Shown: positions 1 to 6,112, numbered from the stretch's first letter. The stretch: 7,962 nucleotides of DNA from JALVDI01 sp039186435 (GCA_039186435.1 JBCDAA010000408.1:1-7962); one strand, 5' to 3'. Numbers and translations are program-made. Notes: generated from the sequence alone by a model not told the origin.

Positions 1-151
1 GATGAGAGAAGCTTCCACCGGTGACAGGGTCTTCGCCGCACAGGAACGCTCGGCGTACGCATCGCGAGATGCAGTGGTAGTAGCGGGTCGCGGTGAGATC
101 GATTTGTTCGGATCGTCGCATCCCAAGAGGTTGATGGGTCGTCGTGGCCAT
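1..151 (-). CDS. IS200-like / REP-associated tyrosine transposase, N-terminal fragment (cut by window edge)
   Basis: Reading the minus strand from the ATG at 151 gives 50 codons without a stop, running off the left edge. The translation starts MATTTHQPLGMRRSEQIDLT and continues through YYHCISRCVRRAFLCGED to end in SFSH. The block YYHCxSRCVRRAFLCGxD, followed some residues later by an aromatic-rich stretch and His, is a pattern I recognise from the N-terminus of Y1 (HUH) transposases of the IS200/REP-associated type. These proteins nick and join single-stranded DNA near palindromic REP sequences. The catalytic HUH and tyrosine motifs would lie left of the window, so activity cannot be judged. 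No good Shine-Dalgarno precedes the ATG; the ATG at codon 11 is an alternative start. Family assignment is fairly confident; whether the copy is intact is unknown. Confidence 0.75.
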   Translation of the reverse strand, partial: MATTTHQPLGMRRSEQIDLTATRYYHCISRCVRRAFLCGEDPVTGGSFSH

Positions 152-156
152 GTCAA

Positions 157-198
157 TATAAATGGTTGGTATTAGATTAACCCTAGGATTGAAGGGTG
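157..198 (+). promoter_or_regulatory. AT-rich divergent spacer: possible -10 box, small hairpin and ribosome binding site
   Basis: The 52-bp spacer between the transposase start and the lipoprotein start is much more AT-rich than its surroundings. TATAAA at 157-162 could serve as a -10 box; the only -35-like hexamer is TTGATG at 131-136, with an over-long 20-bp spacing, so the promoter call is weak. Bases 164-182 can fold into a 7-bp stem (GGTT pairing with AACC, two G-U pairs, one A-T) with a five-base loop. AAGGGTG at 192-198 is a good ribosome binding site five bases before the ATG at 204. Confidence 0.25.
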
Positions 199-203
199 AC
201 GAG

Positions 204-707
204 ATGCGCTTTTGTGCGAGGCTAACGTTCGCCGTGGCGGTCGCCGGATGTGCTCCCGGGCGCGAGGTAACGCCCGTTTCGGATCCTGTCGTTCCATCCC
301 TGTCGCAGGTTCGAAGGGTCGAATGGACGGCTCTATCGAGCGTCCCCTACGTGCACGGCGAACCGCTTCCCGACGATGTTCGCGCACTCGACGGCCTCGA
401 AGTCATCATCCAGGGCCACATGATTCGCATCGACGACGGGTTTCTCCTCATGAAGGAGTGGCGAGGTCACAACGGCCCCGAACTTCACGAAGCGGTCGTG
501 GTCTCCGCGCCGACGTGGCATCCAACGCTTCTAATGTGCCAAGTCACAGTCCGCGGAACGCTCTCCGTCGGACCTCGCGCCGGTGAGTACACTGAAGTCA
601 GCAGCCTCTACCGATTGCAAGCGACTTCGATCGAGGTTCACGTCGACGACTCACTTCCCGAATGCGCGTCGGTTCGAAGCTGGTACGAAGAGGGACGTGC
701 CGACTAG
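204..707 (+). CDS. small lipoprotein of unknown function, possible OB-fold-like domain
   Basis: I do not recognise a named family. The start at 204 is preferred over the ATG at 162 because AAGGGTG lies five bases upstream and because it gives a proper lipoprotein signal: MRFCARLTFAVAVAGC, with basic residues, a hydrophobic stretch and lipobox V-A-G-C (Cys16). The mature protein of about 150 residues should be lipid-anchored in the envelope. After a short Pro/Ser-rich linker, the region from about residue 60 (DGLEVIIQGHMIRIDDGFLL) to about residue 150 reads as alternating beta strands with an 'L-G-x-V-x-V-x-G-x-h' opening, reminiscent of small OB-fold domains; that is inference only. It stands alone, diverging from the transposase and converging on the coiled-coil gene with three bases between the stops. 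Confidence 0.7.
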   Translation: MRFCARLTFAVAVAGCAPGREVTPVSDPVVPSLSQVRRVEWTALSSVPYVHGEPLPDDVRALDGLEVIIQGHMIRIDDGFLLMKEWRGHNGPELHEAVVVSAPTWHPTLLMCQVTVRGTLSVGPRAGEYTEVSSLYRLQATSIEVHVDDSLPECASVRSWYEEGRAD

Positions 708-710
708 CGA

Positions 711-1118
711 CTACGCCGCGTTTTCGGCGGGCGTTTCCTCGGCCTCGTCCGAGAGCGCGAGCGGCATCGTCTCCACCGCCTTCTTCTTCCGTGGCCTACG
801 AACCTTCTTCGCCGGCTTCGGCGCAAGCTCGATCGCATCCACCCGCTCGAGAAGCGCCTCGTCGTCCCCCGCATAAACGCGCGCGTAGCGCTGCGCCAAC
901 ACCGCCGCCTTGATCAACGCGGCTTCTCGTTCTTCCTGCTCTCGCTTGGCGGCCTCGAGAGCAACCCGGCGTTCCTCCACGTCGGCGCGCGCTTCGTCCA
1001 CCTCTGCTCGAAGCGCCTGAAGACGCTCACGATCCACGTTCGGAAAGGTGACCTCTGCCAGATCCTGCTCGAAAAGCTCAATGAGTTCCGAAACGGCATG
1101 AACAAAAATACTATTCAT
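711..1118 (-). CDS. small coiled-coil protein with basic tail
   Basis: This encodes 135 residues without a signal peptide, so probably cytoplasmic. Residues 8-30 (HAVSELIELFEQDLAEVTFPNVD) form an N-terminal block, and residues 30-77 are a continuous charged heptad-like helix rich in Glu, Arg and Ala, a strong coiled-coil candidate. A short segment with RYARVYAGDDEALL follows, then a Lys/Arg cluster at 101-113 (KPAKKVRRPRKKK) and an acidic, Ala-rich end. The basic patch could bind nucleic acid or an acidic partner; no family function is assigned. There is no Shine-Dalgarno before the only in-frame ATG, but a promoter is placed so that transcription would begin at or next to that ATG. The gene diverges from the downstream operon and converges on the lipoprotein gene. 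Confidence 0.75.
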   Translation of the reverse strand: MNSIFVHAVSELIELFEQDLAEVTFPNVDRERLQALRAEVDEARADVEERRVALEAAKREQEEREAALIKAAVLAQRYARVYAGDDEALLERVDAIELAPKPAKKVRRPRKKKAVETMPLALSDEAEETPAENAA

Positions 1119-1125
1119 GCGTTCA

Positions 1126-1155
1126 GTTATGACGTTGCGCTCAGCTTCCCGTCAA
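1126..1155 (-). promoter_or_regulatory. sigma70-like promoter of the coiled-coil gene, predicted leaderless transcript
   Basis: On the minus strand, TTGACG (1155-1150, five of six to consensus) is followed by an 18-bp spacer and CATAAC (1131-1126, four of six). Only seven bases separate the -10 box from the ATG at 1118, so the expected transcription start falls on or beside the initiation codon. This matches the absence of a ribosome binding site and predicts a leaderless mRNA. Confidence 0.45.
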
Positions 1156-1195
1156 GAGGTTTTCCGAGCGTCGCAGATTCGGTTCTACTCGCGTC

Positions 1196-1972
1196 ATGAA
1201 ACAGTGGACGGCTCTTCTTCTTGCGATGGCGTGCGGTGGTCCGGAACCCGATCCCCCCATGCAGCTGCAGCCGATGGAGATCGAGCCTCCAGAGCCAGTC
1301 ACCGAAACACCCACGCTCGTCGAAACGCCCACGCTCGCCATACCAGCCGCCTGGGCGGAAGAGTTTCCGCTTCTCGGCGAGGTCCTAGAGCACCCCATTG
1401 TCGAGATGACCGAGGTGTGGTCGCAACGCCGAGGCGAGCTCACGCGGCGTCTTGAGATTCACACGCGCCCGAACGATCGAGAGGCCGCTCTAACGGCCGG
1501 TCAAGAGAAGCTGCGCGCCGTCGAAGGCGGCAATCCAAGAACCATCTTGACGGCGACAAACATCGACATCGGAGGAGGCACGCTTGCGCTGAGACCCGCG
1601 GCGGGAACCGACGATCAACTCGCGTGGACGCTTCAAAGCAACGCGACTCGCGACGCGATGACCTCGCGCTGTCGAGAGCTCCGCCCGACGGCCCTGCCTC
1701 TCGCGTTCGACACCCTTCCCGGTTGGCCCGAGGAGACCACGCAGTGCATTTCGACCGACAGTGTATCGGGGCGGTTTGGCTTCGGAAACGGCGGCGCGTT
1801 CTCAGTTCCCGCCGAATCCGAACCTGCCGTCGCATGGTTGGAAGGGGCCGGGTTTCAGGAGCGCGCCAACGGTCCCGCCATCGGCCAGATGTTCTCGTTG
1901 TGGACGGATGATCTGCGGCATAGCGCGACGCTGCGCGGCGGGACTCTCCAAGTTCGGTTCAAGCGGCCATGA
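1196..1972 (+). CDS. lipoprotein of unknown function, first gene of a coupled operon
   Basis: This encodes 258 residues. The N-terminus MKQWTALLLAMACGG is a very short signal peptide with lipobox A-M-A-C (Cys13); Ala rather than Leu at -3 is slightly off consensus. Residues 14-52 are a Pro/Glu-rich linker containing two copies of ETPTL[VA]. The globular part (about 53-258) has two cysteines, C159 and C184, that could form a disulfide. I recognise no family. The last codons overlap the next gene as ATGA, so the two are probably translationally coupled. No clear ribosome binding site precedes the ATG at 1196, and no convincing promoter was found in the 77-bp divergent spacer. Expected location is the outer envelope. 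Confidence 0.75.
   Translation: MKQWTALLLAMACGGPEPDPPMQLQPMEIEPPEPVTETPTLVETPTLAIPAAWAEEFPLLGEVLEHPIVEMTEVWSQRRGELTRRLEIHTRPNDREAALTAGQEKLRAVEGGNPRTILTATNIDIGGGTLALRPAAGTDDQLAWTLQSNATRDAMTSRCRELRPTALPLAFDTLPGWPEETTQCISTDSVSGRFGFGNGGAFSVPAESEPAVAWLEGAGFQERANGPAIGQMFSLWTDDLRHSATLRGGTLQVRFKRP
1304..1339 (+). repeat. 18-bp tandem duplication in the lipoprotein linker
   Basis: Two adjacent 18-bp copies (1304-1321 and 1322-1339) differ at only three positions and encode ETPTLV and ETPTLA. This is a simple in-frame duplication within a flexible linker. Confidence 0.8.
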
Positions 1973-3228
1973 GAATCGACGAACTCGATGAGCTCGACCT
2001 GCAGCTCCTTGAACTGAAGCCCTCCGCCCGCGAGAAGAGCGGACTTCTCGAACGCCGAAGCACTCTCCTCGCCGAAGCGGGACACCCGCGCCTCTCCCTC
2101 GACTCGTGGATGACCGCTCCGGTCGGCCCGAATCGAAATGAAGCGATCGCCGAGCTCCTCGCCGCGCTTCCCAACGACGAGGCGTTCCGATGGTGCGACG
2201 CGATGGATGCTCCTGACGTTGACCTGTCGGATCGTGCGTTCGACGTTTTAGACGCGCTCGAAAACGATCACCTGAAGAAGGCCCTGTCGATCGCCAAGCG
2301 GCATCCTGCGGTCGCAGACGAGGTACTTCCAACGTCCTTCAACTACGTCCCCGCGAAAGAAATCGCGATGCTCATTCCGTTCGCGGAAGCGCTGTCCTCG
2401 CCGAAAGCTCGCGTCTTGCTCGAAACGAGCTCCTTGGCCCTCAGCGGCCCCGTCAATGCGGCGCACCTCCGTGGTCTTCGCAAGCTTGTGTATCTGGAGG
2501 TGGATGAAGAGCTTGCCCACGCCGACTCACTTCAAGAGCTTGAGCAGCTGCAGGTCCTCGTCCTCGCGCACTTCACGTCCTCGCTCACGATTCATGCGCC
2601 TGCGTACGTGTATGTCATGGGTGGTGACGTCTCGCTCACGGCTGCGGGTCATGTGAAGCAGATCGATCTCGTAGAGTCGTCAGCAACCGTCGAAACCCAC
2701 GCGTCGGTTCGCGACATCCAGATCAAAGACGCAGCGCAGATCACATCCGCCGACCGCGCTTTTTTCGACGAAGCGCCCGCCGGCCTCGTAAAACATATCT
2801 TCCCTGCCGCGACCGACTATCCGGCCGGTGCTCCCGTCGGGTTTCTTCGCCTCGTCATCGACGATACTTGCCCGGGCTTTGCGCTCATTGACCCGCCGAT
2901 GGGATTTGAGCGAGTTGGGCATGGGCTCGCCTACGCGACTGAGCTGGTCGCGCGATACGGCTCAAGTCGCTTTCGCGCGGACGGGCCCGTGGAGGTTCCT
3001 CCGAACCCCGTCGTGAGCACCGGCGGGCACAAAGTCACGAAGACCTCGCGGCGGCTGCGCAGGCCGAAGAACCTTTCCCCAGCTGCCGAGATGAGCCGAC
3101 AGGTAACGTCGTTTCGAACGCGTCTCACCCAGTGGAGCGATTCCCTACGGTCGTACCCAGACCCCGAGCTACAGCCCACGGTGGTCGAACTTCAGAAACT
3201 CGCGACACGACTCGGACCTGGAGCGTGA
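1969..3228 (+). CDS. soluble protein with leucine-rich and beta-rich segments, unknown function
   Basis: This encodes 419 residues with no signal peptide or membrane segment, so it is predicted cytoplasmic although its operon neighbours are exported. The start ATG at 1969 overlaps the previous stop (ATGA). The N-terminal ~60 residues are helical and acidic (MRIDELDELDLQLLEL). Residues 165-200 (LRGLRKLVYLEV through LQELEQLQVLVLA) have leucine-rich-repeat spacing. Residues about 203-265 read as short beta strands, possibly one continuing solenoid. A basic stretch near 351-371 (HKVTKTSRRLRRPK) separates this from a helical C-terminus. The domain order suggests a protein-interaction role, possibly regulating or chaperoning the secreted partners; that is inference from context. 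No known family recognised. Confidence 0.75.
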   Translation: MRIDELDELDLQLLELKPSAREKSGLLERRSTLLAEAGHPRLSLDSWMTAPVGPNRNEAIAELLAALPNDEAFRWCDAMDAPDVDLSDRAFDVLDALENDHLKKALSIAKRHPAVADEVLPTSFNYVPAKEIAMLIPFAEALSSPKARVLLETSSLALSGPVNAAHLRGLRKLVYLEVDEELAHADSLQELEQLQVLVLAHFTSSLTIHAPAYVYVMGGDVSLTAAGHVKQIDLVESSATVETHASVRDIQIKDAAQITSADRAFFDEAPAGLVKHIFPAATDYPAGAPVGFLRLVIDDTCPGFALIDPPMGFERVGHGLAYATELVARYGSSRFRADGPVEVPPNPVVSTGGHKVTKTSRRLRRPKNLSPAAEMSRQVTSFRTRLTQWSDSLRSYPDPELQPTVVELQKLATRLGPGA

Positions 3229-3833
3229 GCAGCTGGCGTATCCTCGCTGCCGTGGGTCGAAGCTGCGTCGCGCTCTTGTTCGTTTCATCGGTCGCCTTCG
3301 CGGACGTCCTCCCGCCGGGCTACGAGCGTCCGGTATGCCCGGACCCGAATTGTCCGCCTGGAAGCACGCCGGTTGGAGGCGGTCACGGCGCGTGTGCGTC
3401 ATCCTGCTCACCAGGGCGCCGATGCATCAACGACGCGGCGTGTGGGATCCCCGGAGCGACGTGCGTCGAAACCGCGTTCTGCGTCGACATGCAACCCATG
3501 GGTCGGCGCTATCTCGAGGTGGTCGTCGGAACGCCAGCCGAGGACGGAGTTTGTGCGACGGGACGCCTGTCGAGCGAGAACCGATGTCGCCTCCCGCCAC
3601 TGCGGTTGAGGACGGAACTGGAGACCGCAACCATGGAATCGGCGACGTCGAGTGCGGGGAACGAAACCTCGATGACCGGCGCTTCCAACACCGCCATGGA
3701 TTCCAACATGGATTCCAACACCGCGATGACACAGTCGCCGAGCGAGACGTCCGAGTCCTCGTGCTCGGCCGCCGGGGCGTCGGGAGGTCTTTGGATGCTC
3801 CTCCTTCTCGGTCTTCGCAGGTTTAGGGCGTAA
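3225..3833 (+). CDS. secreted Cys-rich protein with MYXO-CTERM-type sorting signal
   Basis: The GTG at 3225 overlaps the preceding stop as GTGA, and starting there yields a textbook signal peptide (MSSWRILAAVGRS, hydrophobic core, VAFA cut before D27); an ATG at 3132 would add 31 residues inside the upstream gene and bury that signal. The product is 202 residues. Residues about 36-115 hold a dozen or so cysteines, likely a disulfide-stabilised domain. Residues about 127-178 are a Ser/Thr/Asn/Met linker with NMDSN-like repeats. The C-terminus is SCS (Cys180), a small-residue stretch, a hydrophobic run near 189-197 (LWMLLLLGL) and RRFRA. This Cys / transmembrane / Arg-cluster layout is the MYXO-CTERM signal, known in Myxococcota to be processed by myxosortase, giving cell-surface display. 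The ligand or function is unknown. The stop overlaps the convergent gene by 11 bp. Confidence 0.85.
   Translation: MSSWRILAAVGRSCVALLFVSSVAFADVLPPGYERPVCPDPNCPPGSTPVGGGHGACASSCSPGRRCINDAACGIPGATCVETAFCVDMQPMGRRYLEVVVGTPAEDGVCATGRLSSENRCRLPPLRLRTELETATMESATSSAGNETSMTGASNTAMDSNMDSNTAMTQSPSETSESSCSAAGASGGLWMLLLLGLRRFRA
3684..3729 (+). repeat. nested short direct repeats in the Met/Asn/Ser linker
   Basis: Two tandem 12-bp copies of ATGGATTCCAAC (3696-3707, 3708-3719) are flanked by near-identical 15-mers TCCAACACCGCNATG at 3684-3698 and 3715-3729. They encode NTAMDSNMDSNTAM. This is slippage-type expansion in the stalk region preceding the sorting signal. Confidence 0.75.
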
Positions 3834-4857
3834 TCCAGCGATCGGTTGCCGCGTCGTAGAGGTACTGCCGCTCGATCGGAACGCGCGTCATGCGGCCGTG
3901 GTCTTCCTCGACCGAGCGACCGAGTACCTCGAGATCTTTGCGCCCGTCCTCGTTGAGATCCCGAAAGCGCGCGCGGGTAAACGCCTCGCGGCTCTCATAG
4001 TAGTGCGTCTCGAGTCGAGCCCGCGGAATGTTGACCTGAACCGCGAGGTCGGCGACATCGACGACCACCAGCTGGGTGATCACCTCTTCGCGAACCGAGC
4101 AGTTCACCTCCGTCTCGAAGACGATGTCGAAGCGTGCTTCGACCCGGTCGTCTCCGTCAAAATCGCCAAGGCGCCCATCGAAGCTTCGACCGGTGCAAAT
4201 CGTGACGAGCTTAATCGACGCAATCTCCGGCTCCGCGCCGTGCACAACGCGCATCAGATAGAGCTCTGTTTCGAAGTCCGCCTCACAGGTACAGCTATCG
4301 ACGTTGGGGGGACGGCGCTGAACCTCGGGCGCAGGCTCGTCCGTCGACGCTCCCTCTAAACCAAATCCGATCAATGCGTCGGGATCGGACGCTTCATCAA
4401 AGCTCTCCTGATCCACGACCACAACAAGAGCGAGCGAAATCCGCTCACGGTTGTGGCGCGCACGTAGGCGACCTGCGACGCGCGCCGGACGAGCGAAGTG
4501 CGCGCGCGCAACGGAGTCCAGGGCTTCGAGGGTGTCCTCGGGCTCTCGTCGATCCGGCCCCCAGCGGACCGACGAAAGAGGGGGCGCGAGCGGCCCTTGA
4601 GGAGCGCGAACCACCTCGTTGGGAACGACCTCCCCTTCGGACATCGCCGACTCGGACATCGCGGACTCCGACATCGCCGACTCCGACATCGCCAACTCCG
4701 ACATCGCCGATTCCGACATCGCCGACTCCGACATCGCGGTCTCAGACATCGCCGACATCGCGGCCGTCGTCGGCTCGTGCGTTTCCGATGCTGCACTCGA
4801 GTCGGACCCCGAACACCCAAGGCAGCCGATCAGCACCCAACACCCGAGACGAGCCAT
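3823..4857 (-). CDS. lipoprotein with AMSES repeat stalk and FG-GAP-like calcium loops
   Basis: This encodes 344 residues. AGGA (4868-4865 on the minus strand) lies seven bases before the ATG. The short signal MARLGCWVLIGCLGCSG has two candidate lipidated cysteines: C12 after L-I-G (canonical lipobox, but a very short signal) and C15 after C-L-G. Residues 33-75 are about nine AMSES-type pentapeptides, a flexible Met/Ser/Glu stalk. In the C-terminal third, DFDGDDRVE (232-240) and DLNEDGRKDLEV (300-311) match the Dx[DN]xDG calcium-binding loop of FG-GAP/VCBS propeller repeats, and the end (RQYLYDAATDRWITP) also fits such proteins. Between them are beta-strand-like segments (ITQLVVVDVADLAVQV). 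A likely role is a surface-anchored calcium-binding or adhesive protein; no specific family is named. It diverges from the SDR gene and its stop lies inside the convergent MYXO-CTERM gene. Confidence 0.8.
   Translation of the reverse strand: MARLGCWVLIGCLGCSGSDSSAASETHEPTTAAMSAMSETAMSESAMSESAMSELAMSESAMSESAMSESAMSEGEVVPNEVVRAPQGPLAPPLSSVRWGPDRREPEDTLEALDSVARAHFARPARVAGRLRARHNRERISLALVVVVDQESFDEASDPDALIGFGLEGASTDEPAPEVQRRPPNVDSCTCEADFETELYLMRVVHGAEPEIASIKLVTICTGRSFDGRLGDFDGDDRVEARFDIVFETEVNCSVREEVITQLVVVDVADLAVQVNIPRARLETHYYESREAFTRARFRDLNEDGRKDLEVLGRSVEEDHGRMTRVPIERQYLYDAATDRWITP
4640..4759 (-). repeat. 15-bp tandem repeat encoding AMSES pentapeptides
   Basis: On the plus strand the unit is GACATCGCCGACTCC. 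Seven full units start at 4640, 4655, 4670, 4685, 4700, 4715 and 4730, followed by shortened copies at 4745 and 4754. Units differ by one to three bases. In the minus-strand gene each unit is one AMSES pentapeptide, with single variants AMSEL, AMSET and AMSEG. Unit loss or gain keeps the frame and would change only stalk length. Confidence 0.95.
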
Positions 4858-4961
4858 GGCGGCATCCTACCCAGGAATAGCCCGCGCTCGAAGCGACGCA
4901 GGTTGCGGTCGCACGATTGTCCATTGCCGCGTTGCACGAAAGACAAGACGTTCTGGAAAGG

Positions 4962-5684
4962 ATGACGCTCTTTCGCGGGCAAAAGGTTCTTGTCACCGGC
5001 GGCGGCACCGGCATTGGGCGCGCCATTGCCGCAGCGTTCGCCGTCGACGGCGCGGACGTCATGATCTGCGGTCGCCGCGCCGATGTCCTCAAACGCACCG
5101 CGCAAAGCGAGAACGTAACCTGGTGCGCGGGCGACATCGCTCAGCGAGGAGAAGCGCACCGCATCGTGGACGAAGCCCGCAAACACCTCGGCGGGCTCAC
5201 GATTCTCGTCAACAACGCCGCCGCCTACGCGATGCGACCCCTGGCGGATACAAGCGACGACCTTCTCGAAGAAATCGTCGGCGTGAATCTCATCGGGACG
5301 CTCTGCATGACGAGGGAGGCGCTGCGCGTTCTTCCGCGCGGCGGACAGATCCTCAACATCAGTTCGACAGCCGGTCACGCGGTGATGCCGCAGATGGTCC
5401 CCTACGCCGCGACCAAGGCCGCACTCGACCACTGGACGCGATGCTTGGCCGTCGAAGTTGCCGATCGAGGGATTCGCGTCAACGCCGTCGCCCCCGGCGC
5501 GACCAAAACACCCGGCCTCGACGCAATGGGGCCCGACGTGGAAGCACAGATGATCGCCATGACGCCCATGGGCCGCATCGGAACGCCGAGCGACATCGCC
5601 AACGTCGTTCGACTTCTCGCAAGTCCCGACGCGAGCTGGGTCACCGGGCAAACCGTCGACGCGTCCGGCGGGCTCATGCTCTGA
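4962..5684 (+). CDS. short-chain dehydrogenase/reductase (classical SDR)
   Basis: This encodes 240 residues, the usual length for classical SDRs. It reduces a carbonyl or oxidises an alcohol with NAD(P)(H) in the cytoplasm. The full motif set is present: cofactor loop TGGGTGIG (12-19), D58 after strand 3, NNAA (84-87), and catalytic N109, S135, Y148 and K152 (YAATK). PGAT (about 178-181) follows the active site, and the end VTGQTVDASGGLML is typical. R38-R39 after the second strand favours NADP(H). The ATG at 4962 is preferred because the Rossmann strand begins six residues later, as usual, and GGAAAGG lies just upstream, though unusually close. A TTG at 4917 would add 15 non-conserved residues. 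The substrate cannot be deduced. It is co-transcribed with the MAPEG gene. Confidence 0.93.
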   Translation: MTLFRGQKVLVTGGGTGIGRAIAAAFAVDGADVMICGRRADVLKRTAQSENVTWCAGDIAQRGEAHRIVDEARKHLGGLTILVNNAAAYAMRPLADTSDDLLEEIVGVNLIGTLCMTREALRVLPRGGQILNISSTAGHAVMPQMVPYAATKAALDHWTRCLAVEVADRGIRVNAVAPGATKTPGLDAMGPDVEAQMIAMTPMGRIGTPSDIANVVRLLASPDASWVTGQTVDASGGLML

Positions 5685-5688
5685 GGAG
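5683..5688 (+). promoter_or_regulatory. ribosome binding site overlapping the SDR stop codon
   Basis: GAGGAG begins inside the TGA stop (5682-5684) and lies four bases before the ATG at 5693. It fixes the start of the MAPEG gene and suggests translational coupling to the SDR gene. Confidence 0.8.
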
Positions 5689-5692
5689 AAGT

Positions 5693-6112
5693 ATGTACGA
5701 AGCAGCAACCTTTGAACTCTCCTCCCTCCTGGGTTTCGCGCTGATCGTCCTGATGACGATTGTGGCCCAGGCGATGCGGCTGTCCGCGACCGCAGGATCC
5801 GCGTACACCTTGAGCGCTCGCGGCGATGCGTCGAAAGAGTCGGACGAGGTGTACCAGCGCCTCAGTCGCGCGGTGCGAAACGGTCTTGAGTCTCTCGGGA
5901 TCTACGCGGTGATCGTCCTGGTCGGCACGCTGACGCAATCGGTCGATCACGTGACATCGATCGCGGCGCTCGTGTTCCTCGGCGGGCGAACGTTGCACCC
6001 GATTCTCTACGCGCTCAATGCGGTGCCCTTTCGAAGTCTTGCGTGGACCGCGAGCTTTCTCTCCATGTGTGTGTTCGCGGGCCGCGTCGCGTACAACCTC
6101 TATGTGAGCTAG
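5693..6112 (+). CDS. MAPEG-family integral membrane protein
   Basis: This encodes 139 residues, a typical size for bacterial MAPEG proteins (membrane-associated proteins in eicosanoid and glutathione metabolism, often glutathione-transferase-like). Hydrophobic segments lie near 9-28, 69-84, 87-97 and 115-138, consistent with four helices in the inner membrane. The family signature appears at RLSRAVRNGLESLGIY (56-71) with conserved R62, N63 and E66. The third helix has the usual GRTLHPILYALN and the following loop an Arg then Trp (FRSLAW). Eight bases separate it from the SDR stop, so the two form an operon and may act on the same lipophilic substrate; that link is inference. The stop shares the palindrome CTAG (6109-6112) with the stop of the convergent gene. 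A longer open frame to 4619 exists but its upstream part is the antisense of repeats and the SDR gene. Confidence 0.9.
   Translation: MYEAATFELSSLLGFALIVLMTIVAQAMRLSATAGSAYTLSARGDASKESDEVYQRLSRAVRNGLESLGIYAVIVLVGTLTQSVDHVTSIAALVFLGGRTLHPILYALNAVPFRSLAWTASFLSMCVFAGRVAYNLYVS

Noticed and set aside
4917..4947. Inverted repeat TTGTC...GACAA in the spacer before the SDR gene as an operator
   Set aside because: Five-base arms about 20 bases apart are expected by chance, and no promoter could be placed with confidence next to them.
4917..4961. TTG-initiated 15-residue extension of the SDR
   Set aside because: No RBS precedes the TTG, and classical SDRs begin close to the first Rossmann strand, as the ATG at 4962 gives.
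4619..5692. Front part of a 497-codon open frame containing SDIAD repeats
   Set aside because: The SDIAD repeats are the antisense of the AMSES repeats and the rest is an Arg-rich shadow of the SDR gene. Only the part from 5693 (MAPEG) is real, with its own RBS.
4830..5708. 292-codon minus-strand frame
   Set aside because: Shadow of the SDR gene, which has a complete catalytic and cofactor motif set.
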